64,000 nucleotides of DNA. It comes from Actinoplanes subtropicus. GTDB lineage: Bacteria; Actinomycetota; Actinomycetes; Mycobacteriales; Micromonosporaceae. Position numbers and translations under genes: made by a program. Below, piece by piece: positions 43,340 through 51,608 of this stretch (positions are counted from its first letter, which is position 1; each line of letters opens with the position of its first letter). The stretch is from the NCBI RefSeq assembly GCF_000721705.1, contig NZ_JOJL01000001.1, positions 372,001 through 436,000 on the forward strand. The letters are read 5' to 3'. Below the pieces are notes generated by a model. That model was not told the DNA's origin. It made no database searches and worked only from the letters and a program-made list of their open reading frames with translations.

Positions 43340-43959
43340 TACTGAGCCCCCCGCTTGTCCTTTTCGTCTCGAATGAGAAAACCGTCTAGTAGCAGCGAGA
43401 CCAGGTCGGCCCCGCGGAAGCCCTCCGGATCACCGAAGGGGCCGTACGTGTTCGCCCCGCAGAACAGCAGCAGCATCTGGGCCACCGCCTCGGGCGAGCG
43501 CCGCAACCGCGCCGCGTCCGGCTCGATCACGCCGGTCAGCGCGTTCTTGAGCCGCTCGCGGTTGATCATCATGCGGCTCTGCGCATCCGGGTCGCCGTGG
43601 CCCGCCAGGATCAGCTTGCGCGCCGCGGTAAGCAGCTGGGCATGTTCCGCGAACCGGGTGTGCACCAGGTCGGCGGCGATCGCCAGCCGCTCGCGCAGCG
43701 GCAGCGCACGGTCGATCGCGTTCAGCCCGTCCAGGGTCACCTGCGGGTCGAGCGCCTTGATCACCGAGCACACGACCAGCGAGTTCTTGCTTTCGAAGAC
43801 GCCGAAGATGGTCCCCTCGGCGACGCCGGCCGCGGCCGCGATCTGCCGCGTGCTGACCTCGAGCCCGTGCTCGTGCAGCAGCGGGATGGTCGCCGCGATC
43901 AGCGCCTCCCGGCGCTCCTCCGGCGCGAGCGCCGGCACCCGTCTACGCCTGTTCTCCAC
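43339..43959 (-). CDS. TetR-family repressor of the ABC exporter
   Basis: A 206-residue regulator. The HTH spans residues about 15-60 (LEVSTRQIAAAAGVAEGTIFGVF), and the rest is an all-helical ligand domain. GTG 43959 is chosen because GGGTGG lies about 6 nt upstream; the frame is open a further nine codons. The stop overlaps the exporter start, so it heads the operon. A 20-bp operator-like inverted repeat at 43975-43994 is immediately upstream, which supports autorepression and induction by an exported compound. Confidence 0.88.
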   Translation of the reverse strand: MENRRRRVPALAPEERREALIAATIPLLHEHGLEVSTRQIAAAAGVAEGTIFGVFESKNSLVVCSVIKALDPQVTLDGLNAIDRALPLRERLAIAADLVHTRFAEHAQLLTAARKLILAGHGDPDAQSRMMINRERLKNALTGVIEPDAARLRRSPEAVAQMLLLFCGANTYGPFGDPEGFRGADLVSLLLDGFLIRDEKDKRGAQ

Positions 43960-43974
43960 GAGAACCCACCCTAA

Positions 43975-43994
43975 CTGAGCGAGCACTCACTCAG
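43975..43994. promoter_or_regulatory. TetR operator
   Basis: CTGAGCGAGCACTCACTCAG is an inverted repeat matching in 8 of 10 positions per arm, of the TGAGTGA/TCACTCA type often bound by TetR exporters' repressors. It lies 15 bp upstream of the TetR start and could also affect the divergent GGDEF-EAL gene. Confidence 0.65.
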
Positions 43995-44060
43995 CCACTG
44001 ACATTTGTCACGCCTTCCGGGAAGATTCAGCTCGCGGAGCCGCCGGCCGATAGGGCGCCC

Positions 44061-45860
44061 GTGCGGCGAATCGAGAGGGACGATCACACGGCGGCGGCAA
44101 GGCTGCCGCGGAACCGGCTGGCCCGCAACCCGATTTTCGGCCGCCGGCTCGGCAGCCGCCGGCGCATGGCGGAGAAGCTGCTTCAGGCGTCGGCCGACTC
44201 GGTGCTGGCGCTCGGCCGCCACGGCGAGATCAAGTACGTCAGCCCGTCGATCCGCGACCTGCTCGGCTGCGACCCGCGCGAGTTGACCGGCAGGCTGTTG
44301 TCCGACGTGCTGCCGGTCGAGCGGGCGGCCGAGGTGCACGACTTCGTCGAGCGGATGGTGTCGCTGCCGATCGGGCGCAGCGAGCGGGTCGAGTCCCGGC
44401 TGCGCACCGCCGCCGGCGAGTACGTCTACGTGGACGTCATCGGTACCAACCGGATCGACGACCCGGACCTGCGGGCCGTGGTGGTGAGCCTGCGCGACAT
44501 CGGCGAGCGGCGCGAGCTCGAGCGCCAGCTGATCCGTCAGGCGTACACCGACTCGCTGACCGGGATGCCGAACCGGGTGATGTTCCGGCACCGGCTCGAG
44601 GAGGCGGTGACCTCGGCCGAGCCGCTCCCGATCACCGTGCTCCTGCTCGACCTCGACGACTTCAAGCTGGTCAACGACAACCTCGGGCACAGCGCCGGCG
44701 ACGAGCTGCTCACCACGATCGCCGAGCGGCTGCGCGGTCAGGTACGTCCGGGCGACGTGCTGGCCCGGCTCGGGGGCGACGAGTTCGCGATCCTGCTGCG
44801 CGACCTCGACCCGGCCGACGCGTCCGGTCTGGCCGAGCGGCTGCTCGCCACCGTGCACGAGCCGATCCGGCTGGCCAGCCGGGACATCACCTGCTCGCTG
44901 AGCATCGGCATCGCCACCTCCGCCGGGGGCGAGCCGGGCGCGGCCGGCCTGGTCAGCGCCGACCAACTGCTCGCCAACGCCGACCTGGCGATGTACGCCG
45001 CCAAGCGGGGCGGGCGCAACGCGTACGCCGTCTTCGACCCGAGCATGACCATGTCGGTGCTGGAGGAGGCCCAGCAGCGCGCCGACCTCGAACACGCGCT
45101 GGAGCACGACGAGTTCCGCGTGCTCTACCAGCCGGTGGTCGACATGCACACCCAGCGGCTCACCGCGGTCGAGGCGCTGGTCCGCTGGCAGCACCCCCGC
45201 GACGGGCTGCTCGGCCCGTACCACTTCATCGCCCACGCCGAGGCGAACGGCCTGATCGTCCCGCTCGGCCGCTGGGTGCTGCGGCAGGCCTGCGCGCAGC
45301 TGGCCCGCTGGCGCGCCGAGACGCCGGCCGCCGCCGGGCTGCACGTCAACGTCAACCTGTCGGCCCGCCAGTTCCAGTACGCCGGGCTGGTCGACGACGT
45401 GTCCGAGGCGCTCGCCGACGCCGGCCTGGACGCGCCCTCGCTGACCCTGGAGATCACCGAGTCGATGCTGATGGCCGACATCGAGGCGGCCAAGGAGACG
45501 CTGCACGCGCTGCGCCGCCTCGGCGTACGGCTGGCGATCGACGACTTCGGCACCGGCTACTCCTCGCTGAGCTATCTCAAGCAGCTCCCGGTGGACGTCA
45601 TCAAGATCGACAAGACGTTCGTCGACGAGGTGCACCTCGACGAGGACGACGTGGCGCTGGTGGACGCGGTGGCCGGGCTGGGCCAGGCGCTGAAGATGAA
45701 GACCGTGGCCGAGGGCATCGAGACCGACGAGCAGTGGGAGACGCTGCGCCGGATCGGCATCGACCACGGCCAGGGCTACCTCTTCGGCCGGCCCGCCGAG
45801 CCGTCCAGCATCACCGAGCTGCTGTCGGCCGCGCCCCGGTCGGATCGGCAGCACGTGTAA
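44061..45860 (+). CDS. PAS-GGDEF-EAL cyclic di-GMP turnover protein
   Basis: A 599-residue cytoplasmic protein: PAS domain (about 37-145), GGDEF domain (about 158-325) and EAL domain (about 335-590). The cyclase motif is intact (GGDEF, 238-242) with a product-inhibition site RPGD (229-232) five residues before it. The phosphodiesterase motif EAL (371-373) and the later DDFGTGYSSL, KIDKTFV and AEGIE segments are also intact. It could make or degrade c-di-GMP depending on the PAS signal. It lies 7 kb from a c-di-GMP riboswitch candidate. GTG 44061 is the first start in frame; a shorter form from ATG 44166 is possible. Confidence 0.92.
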   Translation: MRRIERDDHTAAARLPRNRLARNPIFGRRLGSRRRMAEKLLQASADSVLALGRHGEIKYVSPSIRDLLGCDPRELTGRLLSDVLPVERAAEVHDFVERMVSLPIGRSERVESRLRTAAGEYVYVDVIGTNRIDDPDLRAVVVSLRDIGERRELERQLIRQAYTDSLTGMPNRVMFRHRLEEAVTSAEPLPITVLLLDLDDFKLVNDNLGHSAGDELLTTIAERLRGQVRPGDVLARLGGDEFAILLRDLDPADASGLAERLLATVHEPIRLASRDITCSLSIGIATSAGGEPGAAGLVSADQLLANADLAMYAAKRGGRNAYAVFDPSMTMSVLEEAQQRADLEHALEHDEFRVLYQPVVDMHTQRLTAVEALVRWQHPRDGLLGPYHFIAHAEANGLIVPLGRWVLRQACAQLARWRAETPAAAGLHVNVNLSARQFQYAGLVDDVSEALADAGLDAPSLTLEITESMLMADIEAAKETLHALRRLGVRLAIDDFGTGYSSLSYLKQLPVDVIKIDKTFVDEVHLDEDDVALVDAVAGLGQALKMKTVAEGIETDEQWETLRRIGIDHGQGYLFGRPAEPSSITELLSAAPRSDRQHV

Positions 45861-45926
45861 AACATTTTTGACACGGCCCGCTACCTTGGACGTCGATCCG
45901 CACATCGGCGTCGAGGGAGAAGATCG

Positions 45927-46880
45927 GTGAAGGCGATCGTGCAGGACCGGTACGGGCCGGTCGACGTGCTCGAGGAACGAGAGATCCCGACGCCCGGGAT
46001 CGGCGAGGACGAGGTGCTGGTCCGGGTGCGGGCGGCCGGCGTCGATCCCGGCGTCTGGCACTACCTGACCGGTCTGCCCACGGCGGGCCGGCTGGCGCTG
46101 GGGCTTCGGCGCCCGCGGGTGCCGGTGCGGGGCAGCGATGTCGCCGGCGTCGTCGGCAGCGTCGGGCGAAATGTCGTAAATATCCGTCAGGGTGACGCCG
46201 TTTTCGGCGTGGCCGCGAGCGGCAGCTACGCCGAGTACGCGCGGTGCCGGGCGGATCGGCTGGTGCTCAAGCCGGACGGGATCGGTTTCGAGCAGGCCGG
46301 CGCGACCCCGGTCTCCGGGATGACCGCGCTGCAGGGGTTGCGGGATCTGGGCCGGGTGGAGAGCGGGCAGCGGGTGCTCGTCTTCGGCGCCGGCGGCGGG
46401 ATCGGGCACATGGTCGTGCAGCTCGCCCGCGGCTACGGCGCGGAGGTGACCGGGGTCGCCCGGGAGGCCAAGCGGGACTTCGTCCGGTCGCTGGGCGCCG
46501 CCACCGAGATCACCGGGCAGTACGACCTGATCATGGACACCGCCGGGAACCGGCCGCTGGCCGAACTGCGCCCGCTCCTGAAACCGTCCGGCACGCTGGT
46601 GATCGTCGGCGGCGAGGGCGGCAAGGGCCGGGTTCTCGGCGGCTTCCAGCGCTCACTCTCGGCGTACGCCATCTCGCCTTTTGTCCGTCAGCGGCTGAAG
46701 CCGCTGCTCAGCCTGCCGAAGCTCGCCGACCTGGATGCTCTGGCGGGCTTTCTGGCCGACGGTACGCTGCGGCCGGCCATCGACCGCACGTTTGCGCTGG
46801 CCGACACGCCCGACGCGATCCGCTACCTCGGGACGGGGGAGGCGCGGGGCAAGGTGGTGGTGACCGTAGCCTCGGCTTGA
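45927..46880 (+). CDS. zinc-independent MDR oxidoreductase (quinone oxidoreductase-like)
   Basis: A 317-residue medium-chain dehydrogenase/reductase. It starts MKAIVQDRYGPVDVLEERE-like, has GSDVAGVVGSVG, and an NADPH-binding motif VLVFGAGGGIGHMVVQLARG; cysteine and histidine zinc ligands typical of alcohol dehydrogenases are missing, so it belongs with quinone oxidoreductases. GGGAGAAG precedes GTG 45927. It is monocistronic between the GGDEF-EAL gene and the sulfatase-fold gene. Substrate unknown. Confidence 0.85.
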   Translation: MKAIVQDRYGPVDVLEEREIPTPGIGEDEVLVRVRAAGVDPGVWHYLTGLPTAGRLALGLRRPRVPVRGSDVAGVVGSVGRNVVNIRQGDAVFGVAASGSYAEYARCRADRLVLKPDGIGFEQAGATPVSGMTALQGLRDLGRVESGQRVLVFGAGGGIGHMVVQLARGYGAEVTGVAREAKRDFVRSLGAATEITGQYDLIMDTAGNRPLAELRPLLKPSGTLVIVGGEGGKGRVLGGFQRSLSAYAISPFVRQRLKPLLSLPKLADLDALAGFLADGTLRPAIDRTFALADTPDAIRYLGTGEARGKVVVTVASA

Positions 46881-46941
46881 ACCGAATCCGGGTAGCCGCC
46901 GTGTACCTGGAGGCAGGTCTACACAGCGTTAGGAACCCGAG

Positions 46942-48600
46942 TTGTCCCAGATCAAGCCCCACCTGCGTCGTGTCGGCGGCGCTGTGGTCACCACGCTCGC
47001 CGCGCTCCTGGTCTTTCTGTCCCTGGTCATGCCCGACCAGATCACGAGGCTCCCGCCCGGCAACCCCTGGATCAATGCCCTGGTCCGCATCCCGATCGAG
47101 GCCATCGTCGCGATCGCGGTCCTGCTCGCCCTGCCGGAGCGCGCCCGGCAGGTGCTGGCCACGATCCTCGGCTTCACCCTCGGTCTGCTCACGATCGTGA
47201 AGATCGTGGACATCGGCTTCTTCGCCGTGCTCGCCCGCGAGTTCGACCCGGTTCTCGACTGGGTGCTGTTCAGCGACGGCTACCACTTCCTCGAGGACTC
47301 GATCGGCAAGGCGGGCGCGTTCGGCGTGGCGGTCGCGGCGCTCCTGCTGGCCGCGTCGCTGCTCACGTTCACTTCTTTGGCCGTACGCCGGATCTCCCGC
47401 CTGCTCGCCGCCCATGCCCGCCCGACCAGGCACGCGGTCTTCGCGTTCGCCAGCGCCTGGGTGATCCTCAGCGTCCTGGGCGTGGAGATCGTCGGCGGCG
47501 TACCCGTCGCCGCGCAGGCCGCCGCCGACCTGGCCCACGACACCGCGCTCAAGGTGCCGCAGGACATCGCCGATCAGAAGGCCTTCGAACGCGAGGTCCA
47601 GGTAGACGCGTTCAAGAACCTGCCCGACGACCAGCTGCTCACGGCCCTCCGCGGCAAGGACGTGGTGATCAGCTTCGTGGAGAGCTACGGCCGCTCCGCC
47701 GTGGAGAACCCCGAATTCGACGGCAAGGTGCTGGCCCAGCTCAAAGCGGACGACGCCAAACTGGCCTCGAAGGGCTTCGCCGCCCGCACGGGCTTCCTGA
47801 CGTCGTCGACGGCGGGCGGCGGCAGCTGGCTGGCCCACTCCACGTTCCTGTCCGGCCTGTGGATCGACAACCAGCAGCGTTACCGCAGCCTGGTCAACTC
47901 CGACCGCCTCACCCTGACGAGGGTCTTCAAGCGCGCGGGCTACCGCACCGTAGGCGTCGAGCCCGGCGTCACCTACGCCTGGCCCGAGGGCCAGTTCTAC
48001 GGCTACGACCAGGTCTACGACGTCCACTCCCTCGACTACCACGGCCCGATGCTGAGCTGGTCGACCATGCCCGACCAGTACGCGGTCCACCAGTTCCAGA
48101 ACTTCGAATACGGCAAGCCCAACCGAGGCCCCCTCCTGGCCGAAATGACACTGACCTCAAGCCACACCCCATGGGCCCCGCTGCCGGTCTCCCTACCCTG
48201 GGACCAGCTGGGCGACGGCTCGGTCTACGGCCCGATCATCAAGTCGGCCGAGGGCGCCGGCACCGTCTGGCGAGACAACCACAAGGTCCGCGAGGCCTAC
48301 GCCACGTCCATCGCCTACTCGGTGGACACCCTCATCTCGTACGTGCAGAAATACGCCAACGACAACCTGGTCCTCATCTTCCTGGGCGACCACCAGCCCG
48401 CCTCGGTAGTAGTAGGCCAGAACGCCAGCAAGGACGTCCCCATCTCGATCGTCGCCAAGGACCCGAAGGTGCTGGACCGGATCGCCAGCTGGGGCTGGAC
48501 CGACGGCCTGACCCCGTCCCCGAACGCCCCGGTCTGGCCGATGAACCAGTTCCGCGACAAGTTCCTGACGGCCTTCGGCCCCGAGGGTGAAGCCCACTAA
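46942..48600 (+). CDS. LtaS-like membrane sulfatase-fold protein
   Basis: A 552-residue membrane protein. Five hydrophobic spans in residues 10-190 precede an extracellular alkaline-phosphatase/sulfatase-like domain with ISFVESYGRSA, GGGSWLAHSTFLSGLW (probable Ser/Thr nucleophile region) and LIFLGDHQPASVV (metal-binding Asp-His). The layout is that of lipoteichoic acid synthase and related phosphoglycerol transferases, so it may modify an envelope polymer. The start is TTG 46942 with AGGAA upstream. A strong hairpin follows the stop. Confidence 0.8.
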   Translation: MSQIKPHLRRVGGAVVTTLAALLVFLSLVMPDQITRLPPGNPWINALVRIPIEAIVAIAVLLALPERARQVLATILGFTLGLLTIVKIVDIGFFAVLAREFDPVLDWVLFSDGYHFLEDSIGKAGAFGVAVAALLLAASLLTFTSLAVRRISRLLAAHARPTRHAVFAFASAWVILSVLGVEIVGGVPVAAQAAADLAHDTALKVPQDIADQKAFEREVQVDAFKNLPDDQLLTALRGKDVVISFVESYGRSAVENPEFDGKVLAQLKADDAKLASKGFAARTGFLTSSTAGGGSWLAHSTFLSGLWIDNQQRYRSLVNSDRLTLTRVFKRAGYRTVGVEPGVTYAWPEGQFYGYDQVYDVHSLDYHGPMLSWSTMPDQYAVHQFQNFEYGKPNRGPLLAEMTLTSSHTPWAPLPVSLPWDQLGDGSVYGPIIKSAEGAGTVWRDNHKVREAYATSIAYSVDTLISYVQKYANDNLVLIFLGDHQPASVVVGQNASKDVPISIVAKDPKVLDRIASWGWTDGLTPSPNAPVWPMNQFRDKFLTAFGPEGEAH

Positions 48601-49474
48601 ACGCGCGTTCCGGCGGGCGCTTTCCCCGCCCGCCGGAATAAGCATTCGACGCCGGAGGCCGGGCGGCCACAGAATGGCAGCGCCCATTGCGGATGGGGGC
48701 CGGGAAATTGCGCCGGCGTGGTGGGCGCGCTGCCCTCTTCTGCGGCGGGCGGGTGGCGCGATCGGCGGGGATTTGCTGGGCCGTTGCTTCCGTCGCGGGG
48801 CCGGTGGCTGGGGCGGTGCGGATCGGCTTCATCACAGTCACGGGCTGGGCAGCGGCGGCGGCCTCGGGAGTAGTGGCGGCCTCGGTTGCGATGGCGGCCC
48901 TGGGTGCGGCGGCGGCGCTGTCGATCGCGGCCTCGGGAGTGGCGGCGCCCTCATGAGCTGCGGCGGCGGCGCTGTCGATCGCGGCCTCGGTCTCGATGGC
49001 GATCGTGGCCTCGGCGCCCGCGGCACTCGCGATGGCCTTGGCAGCGTCGTCGACTTTGGCAGGGGCGGCGACCTCGGCGGGTGCGGCGGCCTCGGCGGCC
49101 TCGGCGGGTGCGGCGAGCTCGGCGGGTGCGGCGGCCTCGGCGGGGGCGGCGGCCTCAGCAGGGGCGGCGACCTTGGCGGGGCGCGCGGCTTTGACAGCGC
49201 TGGGGGTATTGGCAGAGGCGACGGCCGCGTCGACGGCAGCGGTTTCGGCTGCCTCGGCAGCGGCCGCGGCTGCCTCGATGGCGGCGGCTTCGGCGGCGGC
49301 GCGCTCGCGGCGGAGGCGCCACAGCTTCATGCCATGCCGTTGCGCGAGACCCCAGTCGCGGTGGCGCGCGTGCTCTCGACGGAACTCCTCGGCCTCCACC
49401 GAATAACGGCGCGACTTGGTGCGGTCACGCATTCCGGCTAATTGAGCCCTGGGGAACAACTCCAGCTGTCGCAC
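48374..49474 (-). CDS. MRQLELFP-family protein, copy B: conserved basic domain plus Ala-rich tail
   Basis: A predicted 366-residue protein. Residues 1-61 match copy A (31492-32457) in 52 of 61 positions. Residues about 62-220 are Ala-rich with PAEAAA-type repeats, followed by an Arg/Pro-rich end. The reading frame runs 227 bp into the convergent LtaS-like gene and across its terminator, so the true stop may be earlier, with a frameshift in the repeats. GTG 49474 lies 6 nt after GATAAT, as in copy A. Function unknown; the basic helical domain could bind nucleic acid, but no known motif is present. Confidence 0.6.
   Translation of the reverse strand: MRQLELFPRAQLAGMRDRTKSRRYSVEAEEFRREHARHRDWGLAQRHGMKLWRLRRERAAAEAAAIEAAAAAAEAAETAAVDAAVASANTPSAVKAARPAKVAAPAEAAAPAEAAAPAELAAPAEAAEAAAPAEVAAPAKVDDAAKAIASAAGAEATIAIETEAAIDSAAAAAHEGAATPEAAIDSAAAAPRAAIATEAATTPEAAAAAQPVTVMKPIRTAPATGPATEATAQQIPADRATRPPQKRAARPPRRRNFPAPIRNGRCHSVAARPPASNAYSGGRGKRPPERAFSGLHPRGRRPSGTCRGTGSSARPGRSGTGSGRRSSPSWRSGPAPSGPWRRSRWGRPCWRSGLLLPRRAGGRPGR
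48608..48638 (+). terminator. hairpin terminator after LtaS-like gene
   Basis: TTCCGGCGGGC and GCCCGCCGGAA form a perfect 11-bp stem with a 9-nt loop, 8 bp after the stop codon at 48600. Confidence 0.8.
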
Positions 49475-49480
49475 CTAAGA

Positions 49481-49527
49481 ATTATCGCACTCCCGAGAAT
49501 GCGGCGGTAAGCCCGAACAGCCGTTCG
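49481..49527 (-). promoter_or_regulatory. leaderless promoter with LexA-box-like palindrome, copy B
   Basis: GATAAT (49486-49481 on the minus strand) ends 6 nt before GTG 49474. CGAACAGCCGTTCG (49514-49527) fits CGAACnnnnGTTCG and ends 40 bp upstream of the start, exactly as in copy A. About 80 bp around these elements are clearly homologous between the loci, including the flanking GATCATGCCAATC. Confidence 0.55.
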
Positions 49528-49685
49528 ATCATGCCAATCCTTCCCATCCCCTATTTCGGATCATGGAGTATTGTCGCCAATTCCCAGATGCTATTCAAGC
49601 TTTATTCACCCAGCGGATAACAGGCGCAGCAAGCAACTCGACCACCAAGCTGCCGCGACGGGCCGCACGCGCCGCAACCACGCAC

Positions 49686-49914
49686 GCGACCCGGGCCATG
49701 GCGGGCGGCTTCGCCCACCAGCGAGCCGCAACGGGCGGCACGGGCGGTGACCGTGCAGGCGACCCGGGCCATGGCGGGCGGCTTGCAACCGGCCGCACGG
49801 GCGGTGACCATGCAGGCGACCCGGGCCATGGCGGGCGGCTTCGCCCACCAGCGAGCCGCAACGGGCGGCACGGGCGGTGACCGTGCAGGCGACCCGGGCC
49901 ATGGCGGGCGGCTT
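49686..49914. repeat. 130-bp compound repeat (CCATGGC family), locus B
   Basis: GCGACCCGGGCCATGGCGGG starts at 49686, 49759, 49816 and 49889, spacings of 73, 57 and 73 bp, so a 130-bp unit made of a long and a short sub-unit is repeated. The array fills the gap between the copy B promoter and the GNAT start codon at 49920. Words such as ACGGGCGGCAC, GGTGACC and CCATGGC are shared in order with the array at 32636-32935. Confidence 0.85.
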
Positions 49915-49919
49915 CCCGC

Positions 49920-50465
49920 GTGTTCCGAATCGACCTAGGCGACGGCGCCACCCTCCGCCCCCTGGAGCCCTGGCAGGCCGAAGAGTTCCTGACCCACATG
50001 AACCGCGCCCGCGCCACCGTAGACCCCTGGATCCCGTGGGCCGCCCGCAGCGAAACCCTGGAGGGCGCACGACAATCCCTCCAGCGCTACGCCGAAATGC
50101 AGGCCAGGGACACCGGCCGTATCTACGGCATCTGGCTGGCGGAGACGCTGGTGGGAGGCTGCATGTTCGTCTCCTTCGACGTCGACTCGGGCGTGGCCGA
50201 GATCGGCTGCTGGCTGGAGCCGTCGGCAACCGGCCGCGGTCTGGTCACCGCGGCGTGCCGGCAGCTGATCGACTGGGCGTTCCGGGTGCGGGGCCTGCAC
50301 CGCGTCGAGTGGCACTGCCGCACGGACAACACCGCCAGCTCGAACGTGGCCCGCCGGCTCGGCATGAAGCTGGAGGCGACGCTGCGGGAGAACTACCCGT
50401 GGAAGGGCGCCCGCCACGACACCGAGATCTGGGCGGTGCTGGCCCCCGACTGGCGGCAGGGCTAG
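49920..50465 (+). CDS. GNAT N-acetyltransferase (RimJ/RimL type)
   Basis: A 181-residue acetyltransferase. The fold markers are RPLEPWQAEEF at the N-terminus, the acetyl-CoA loop EPSATGRGLVTAACRQL (Q/R-x-x-G-x-G/A region) and the C-terminal DNTASSNVARRLGM, which is typical of RimJ/RimL and antibiotic or ribosomal-protein acetyltransferases. GTG 49920 directly abuts a repeat array that ends in its upstream region. It lies 12 bp before cbiZ and is probably co-transcribed with it. Confidence 0.85.
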   Translation: MFRIDLGDGATLRPLEPWQAEEFLTHMNRARATVDPWIPWAARSETLEGARQSLQRYAEMQARDTGRIYGIWLAETLVGGCMFVSFDVDSGVAEIGCWLEPSATGRGLVTAACRQLIDWAFRVRGLHRVEWHCRTDNTASSNVARRLGMKLEATLRENYPWKGARHDTEIWAVLAPDWRQG

Positions 50466-50477
50466 GCAGGCCGTCCG

Positions 50478-51437
50478 GTGCCGGCCGACCCCACGCTGAC
50501 CCATCGCCACGAGGATGGCCACGACATCCCGCTCCTGGTCTGGCGCCTCCCTACGCCGGCCAGGGCGATCTCCTCGGCCGTTCTCGGCGGCGGCCTGGGC
50601 GAATGCCACTGGGTCATCAATGCGACAGTGCCCATGTCGTACGCCCGGAACGACCCCGAGTCGCACCTGGCCGATCTGGGCAACGCTCTCGGCCTCGCCG
50701 GCCCCGGCATAGGCCTGCTGACCGGCGTGGACGTGGCCGACCTGGTAACCGAACTCGACGACGGCATCCGCCTCTGGGCGACGGTAGGCCTGAGCGCCCC
50801 GATCCAGGCCCACGACCCGGCCGCACGAGTCCCGGGCCGCGACCCGGCCGCGCAGGTCGCGAGCTCCGGCCCGGCCGCGTCGGCGAGTCCGGGCGGCAGC
50901 TCGGCCGCGTCGGTCGCGGGCTCCGACTCGGCCGAGTCGGTTGCGGGCCCCAGCTCGGCCGCGTCGGCGGCGAGCCCGGGCCCCAGCTCGGCCGTGTCGG
51001 CGGCGAGCCCGGGCCCCAGCTCGGCCGTGTCGGCGGCGGGCCCCCACTCGGCCGCGTCGGCGGCGGGCCCCCACTCGGCCGCGTCGGCGGCGGGCCCCCA
51101 CTCGGCCGCCGCCACCGTAACCCCGCACCACCCCGGCACCATCAACATCGTCGGCTGGCTGCCGCGGCGACTCAGCGACGCCGCCCTGGTCAACGCCGTA
51201 GCCACCATCACCGAGGCGAAGACGCAGGCGATCCGCGACCTGGGCCTGCCCGCCACCGGCACCGCGACCGACGCCGTCTGTGTTCTTTGCCCGCCGACTG
51301 GCGATCCGGCCTCCTACGGCGGCCCGCGTTCCCGCTGGGGTGAGCCGCTGGCCCGAGCCGCCTACCGGGCCGTCCTGGCCGGCGGCCGCGCCAACCTGGC
51401 CGGTCCCCGGTCCTGGTCCGAGCGATCGGGCGGCTGA
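50478..51437 (+). CDS. cbiZ: adenosylcobinamide amidohydrolase (CbiZ) with internal low-complexity insertion
   Basis: A 319-residue protein. Residues 1-112 (SSAVLGGGLGECHWVINATV, GPGIGLLTGVDV, WATVGLSAPI) and 217-319 (GTINIVGWLPRRLSDAALVN, TEAKTQAIRDLG, GTATDAVCVLCPP, GPRSRWGEPLARAAY) are classic CbiZ, which hydrolyses adenosylcobinamide to cobyric acid in cobamide salvage. Between them residues about 113-216 are Ser/Ala/Pro/Gly repeats (GPSSAVSAASP twice, GPHSAASAA three times) absent from the usual enzyme. The insertion replaces a surface loop and reads through in frame, so activity may be kept. No other cobalamin gene or B12 riboswitch is adjacent. Confidence 0.85.
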   Translation: MPADPTLTHRHEDGHDIPLLVWRLPTPARAISSAVLGGGLGECHWVINATVPMSYARNDPESHLADLGNALGLAGPGIGLLTGVDVADLVTELDDGIRLWATVGLSAPIQAHDPAARVPGRDPAAQVASSGPAASASPGGSSAASVAGSDSAESVAGPSSAASAASPGPSSAVSAASPGPSSAVSAAGPHSAASAAGPHSAASAAGPHSAAATVTPHHPGTINIVGWLPRRLSDAALVNAVATITEAKTQAIRDLGLPATGTATDAVCVLCPPTGDPASYGGPRSRWGEPLARAAYRAVLAGGRANLAGPRSWSERSGG

Positions 51438-51492
51438 CGGGCACTCACCGACGTCACCCCCAACCGGGGACCGATCACCGCCTTTCGACCGC

Positions 51493-51506
51493 TTTTTCGC
51501 GAAAAA
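51493..51506. promoter_or_regulatory. AT-rich palindrome TTTTTCGCGAAAAA
   Basis: A perfect 14-bp palindrome in an unusually AT-rich patch (about 51485-51530) between cbiZ and the collagen-like protein gene. It could be a weak terminator stem for cbiZ or an operator for the next promoter (a TAGTAAT -10-like word lies at about 51520). Confidence 0.35.
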
Positions 51507-51608
51507 ATGAGAAAAAGCTAGTAATAGGACTGTTCATCGTACGGCGGACTCCCGAGCGTGATGGCCTGGCCTGGTCGAGTTCAAGTCGAACGCAGGAAAG
51601 GACGCGAC

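Noticed and set aside
45868..45887. TTGACA...TACCTT promoter before the MDR oxidoreductase
   Set aside because: The spacer is only 8 nt, too short for a sigma-70 promoter.
43971..46409. 812-codon antisense frame over the GGDEF-EAL gene
   Set aside because: No recognisable domains, while the plus strand has intact PAS, GGDEF and EAL motifs.
49563..49938. Short frames across the locus B repeat array
   Set aside because: They are translations of the 130-bp repeat in several frames with no independent coding evidence.
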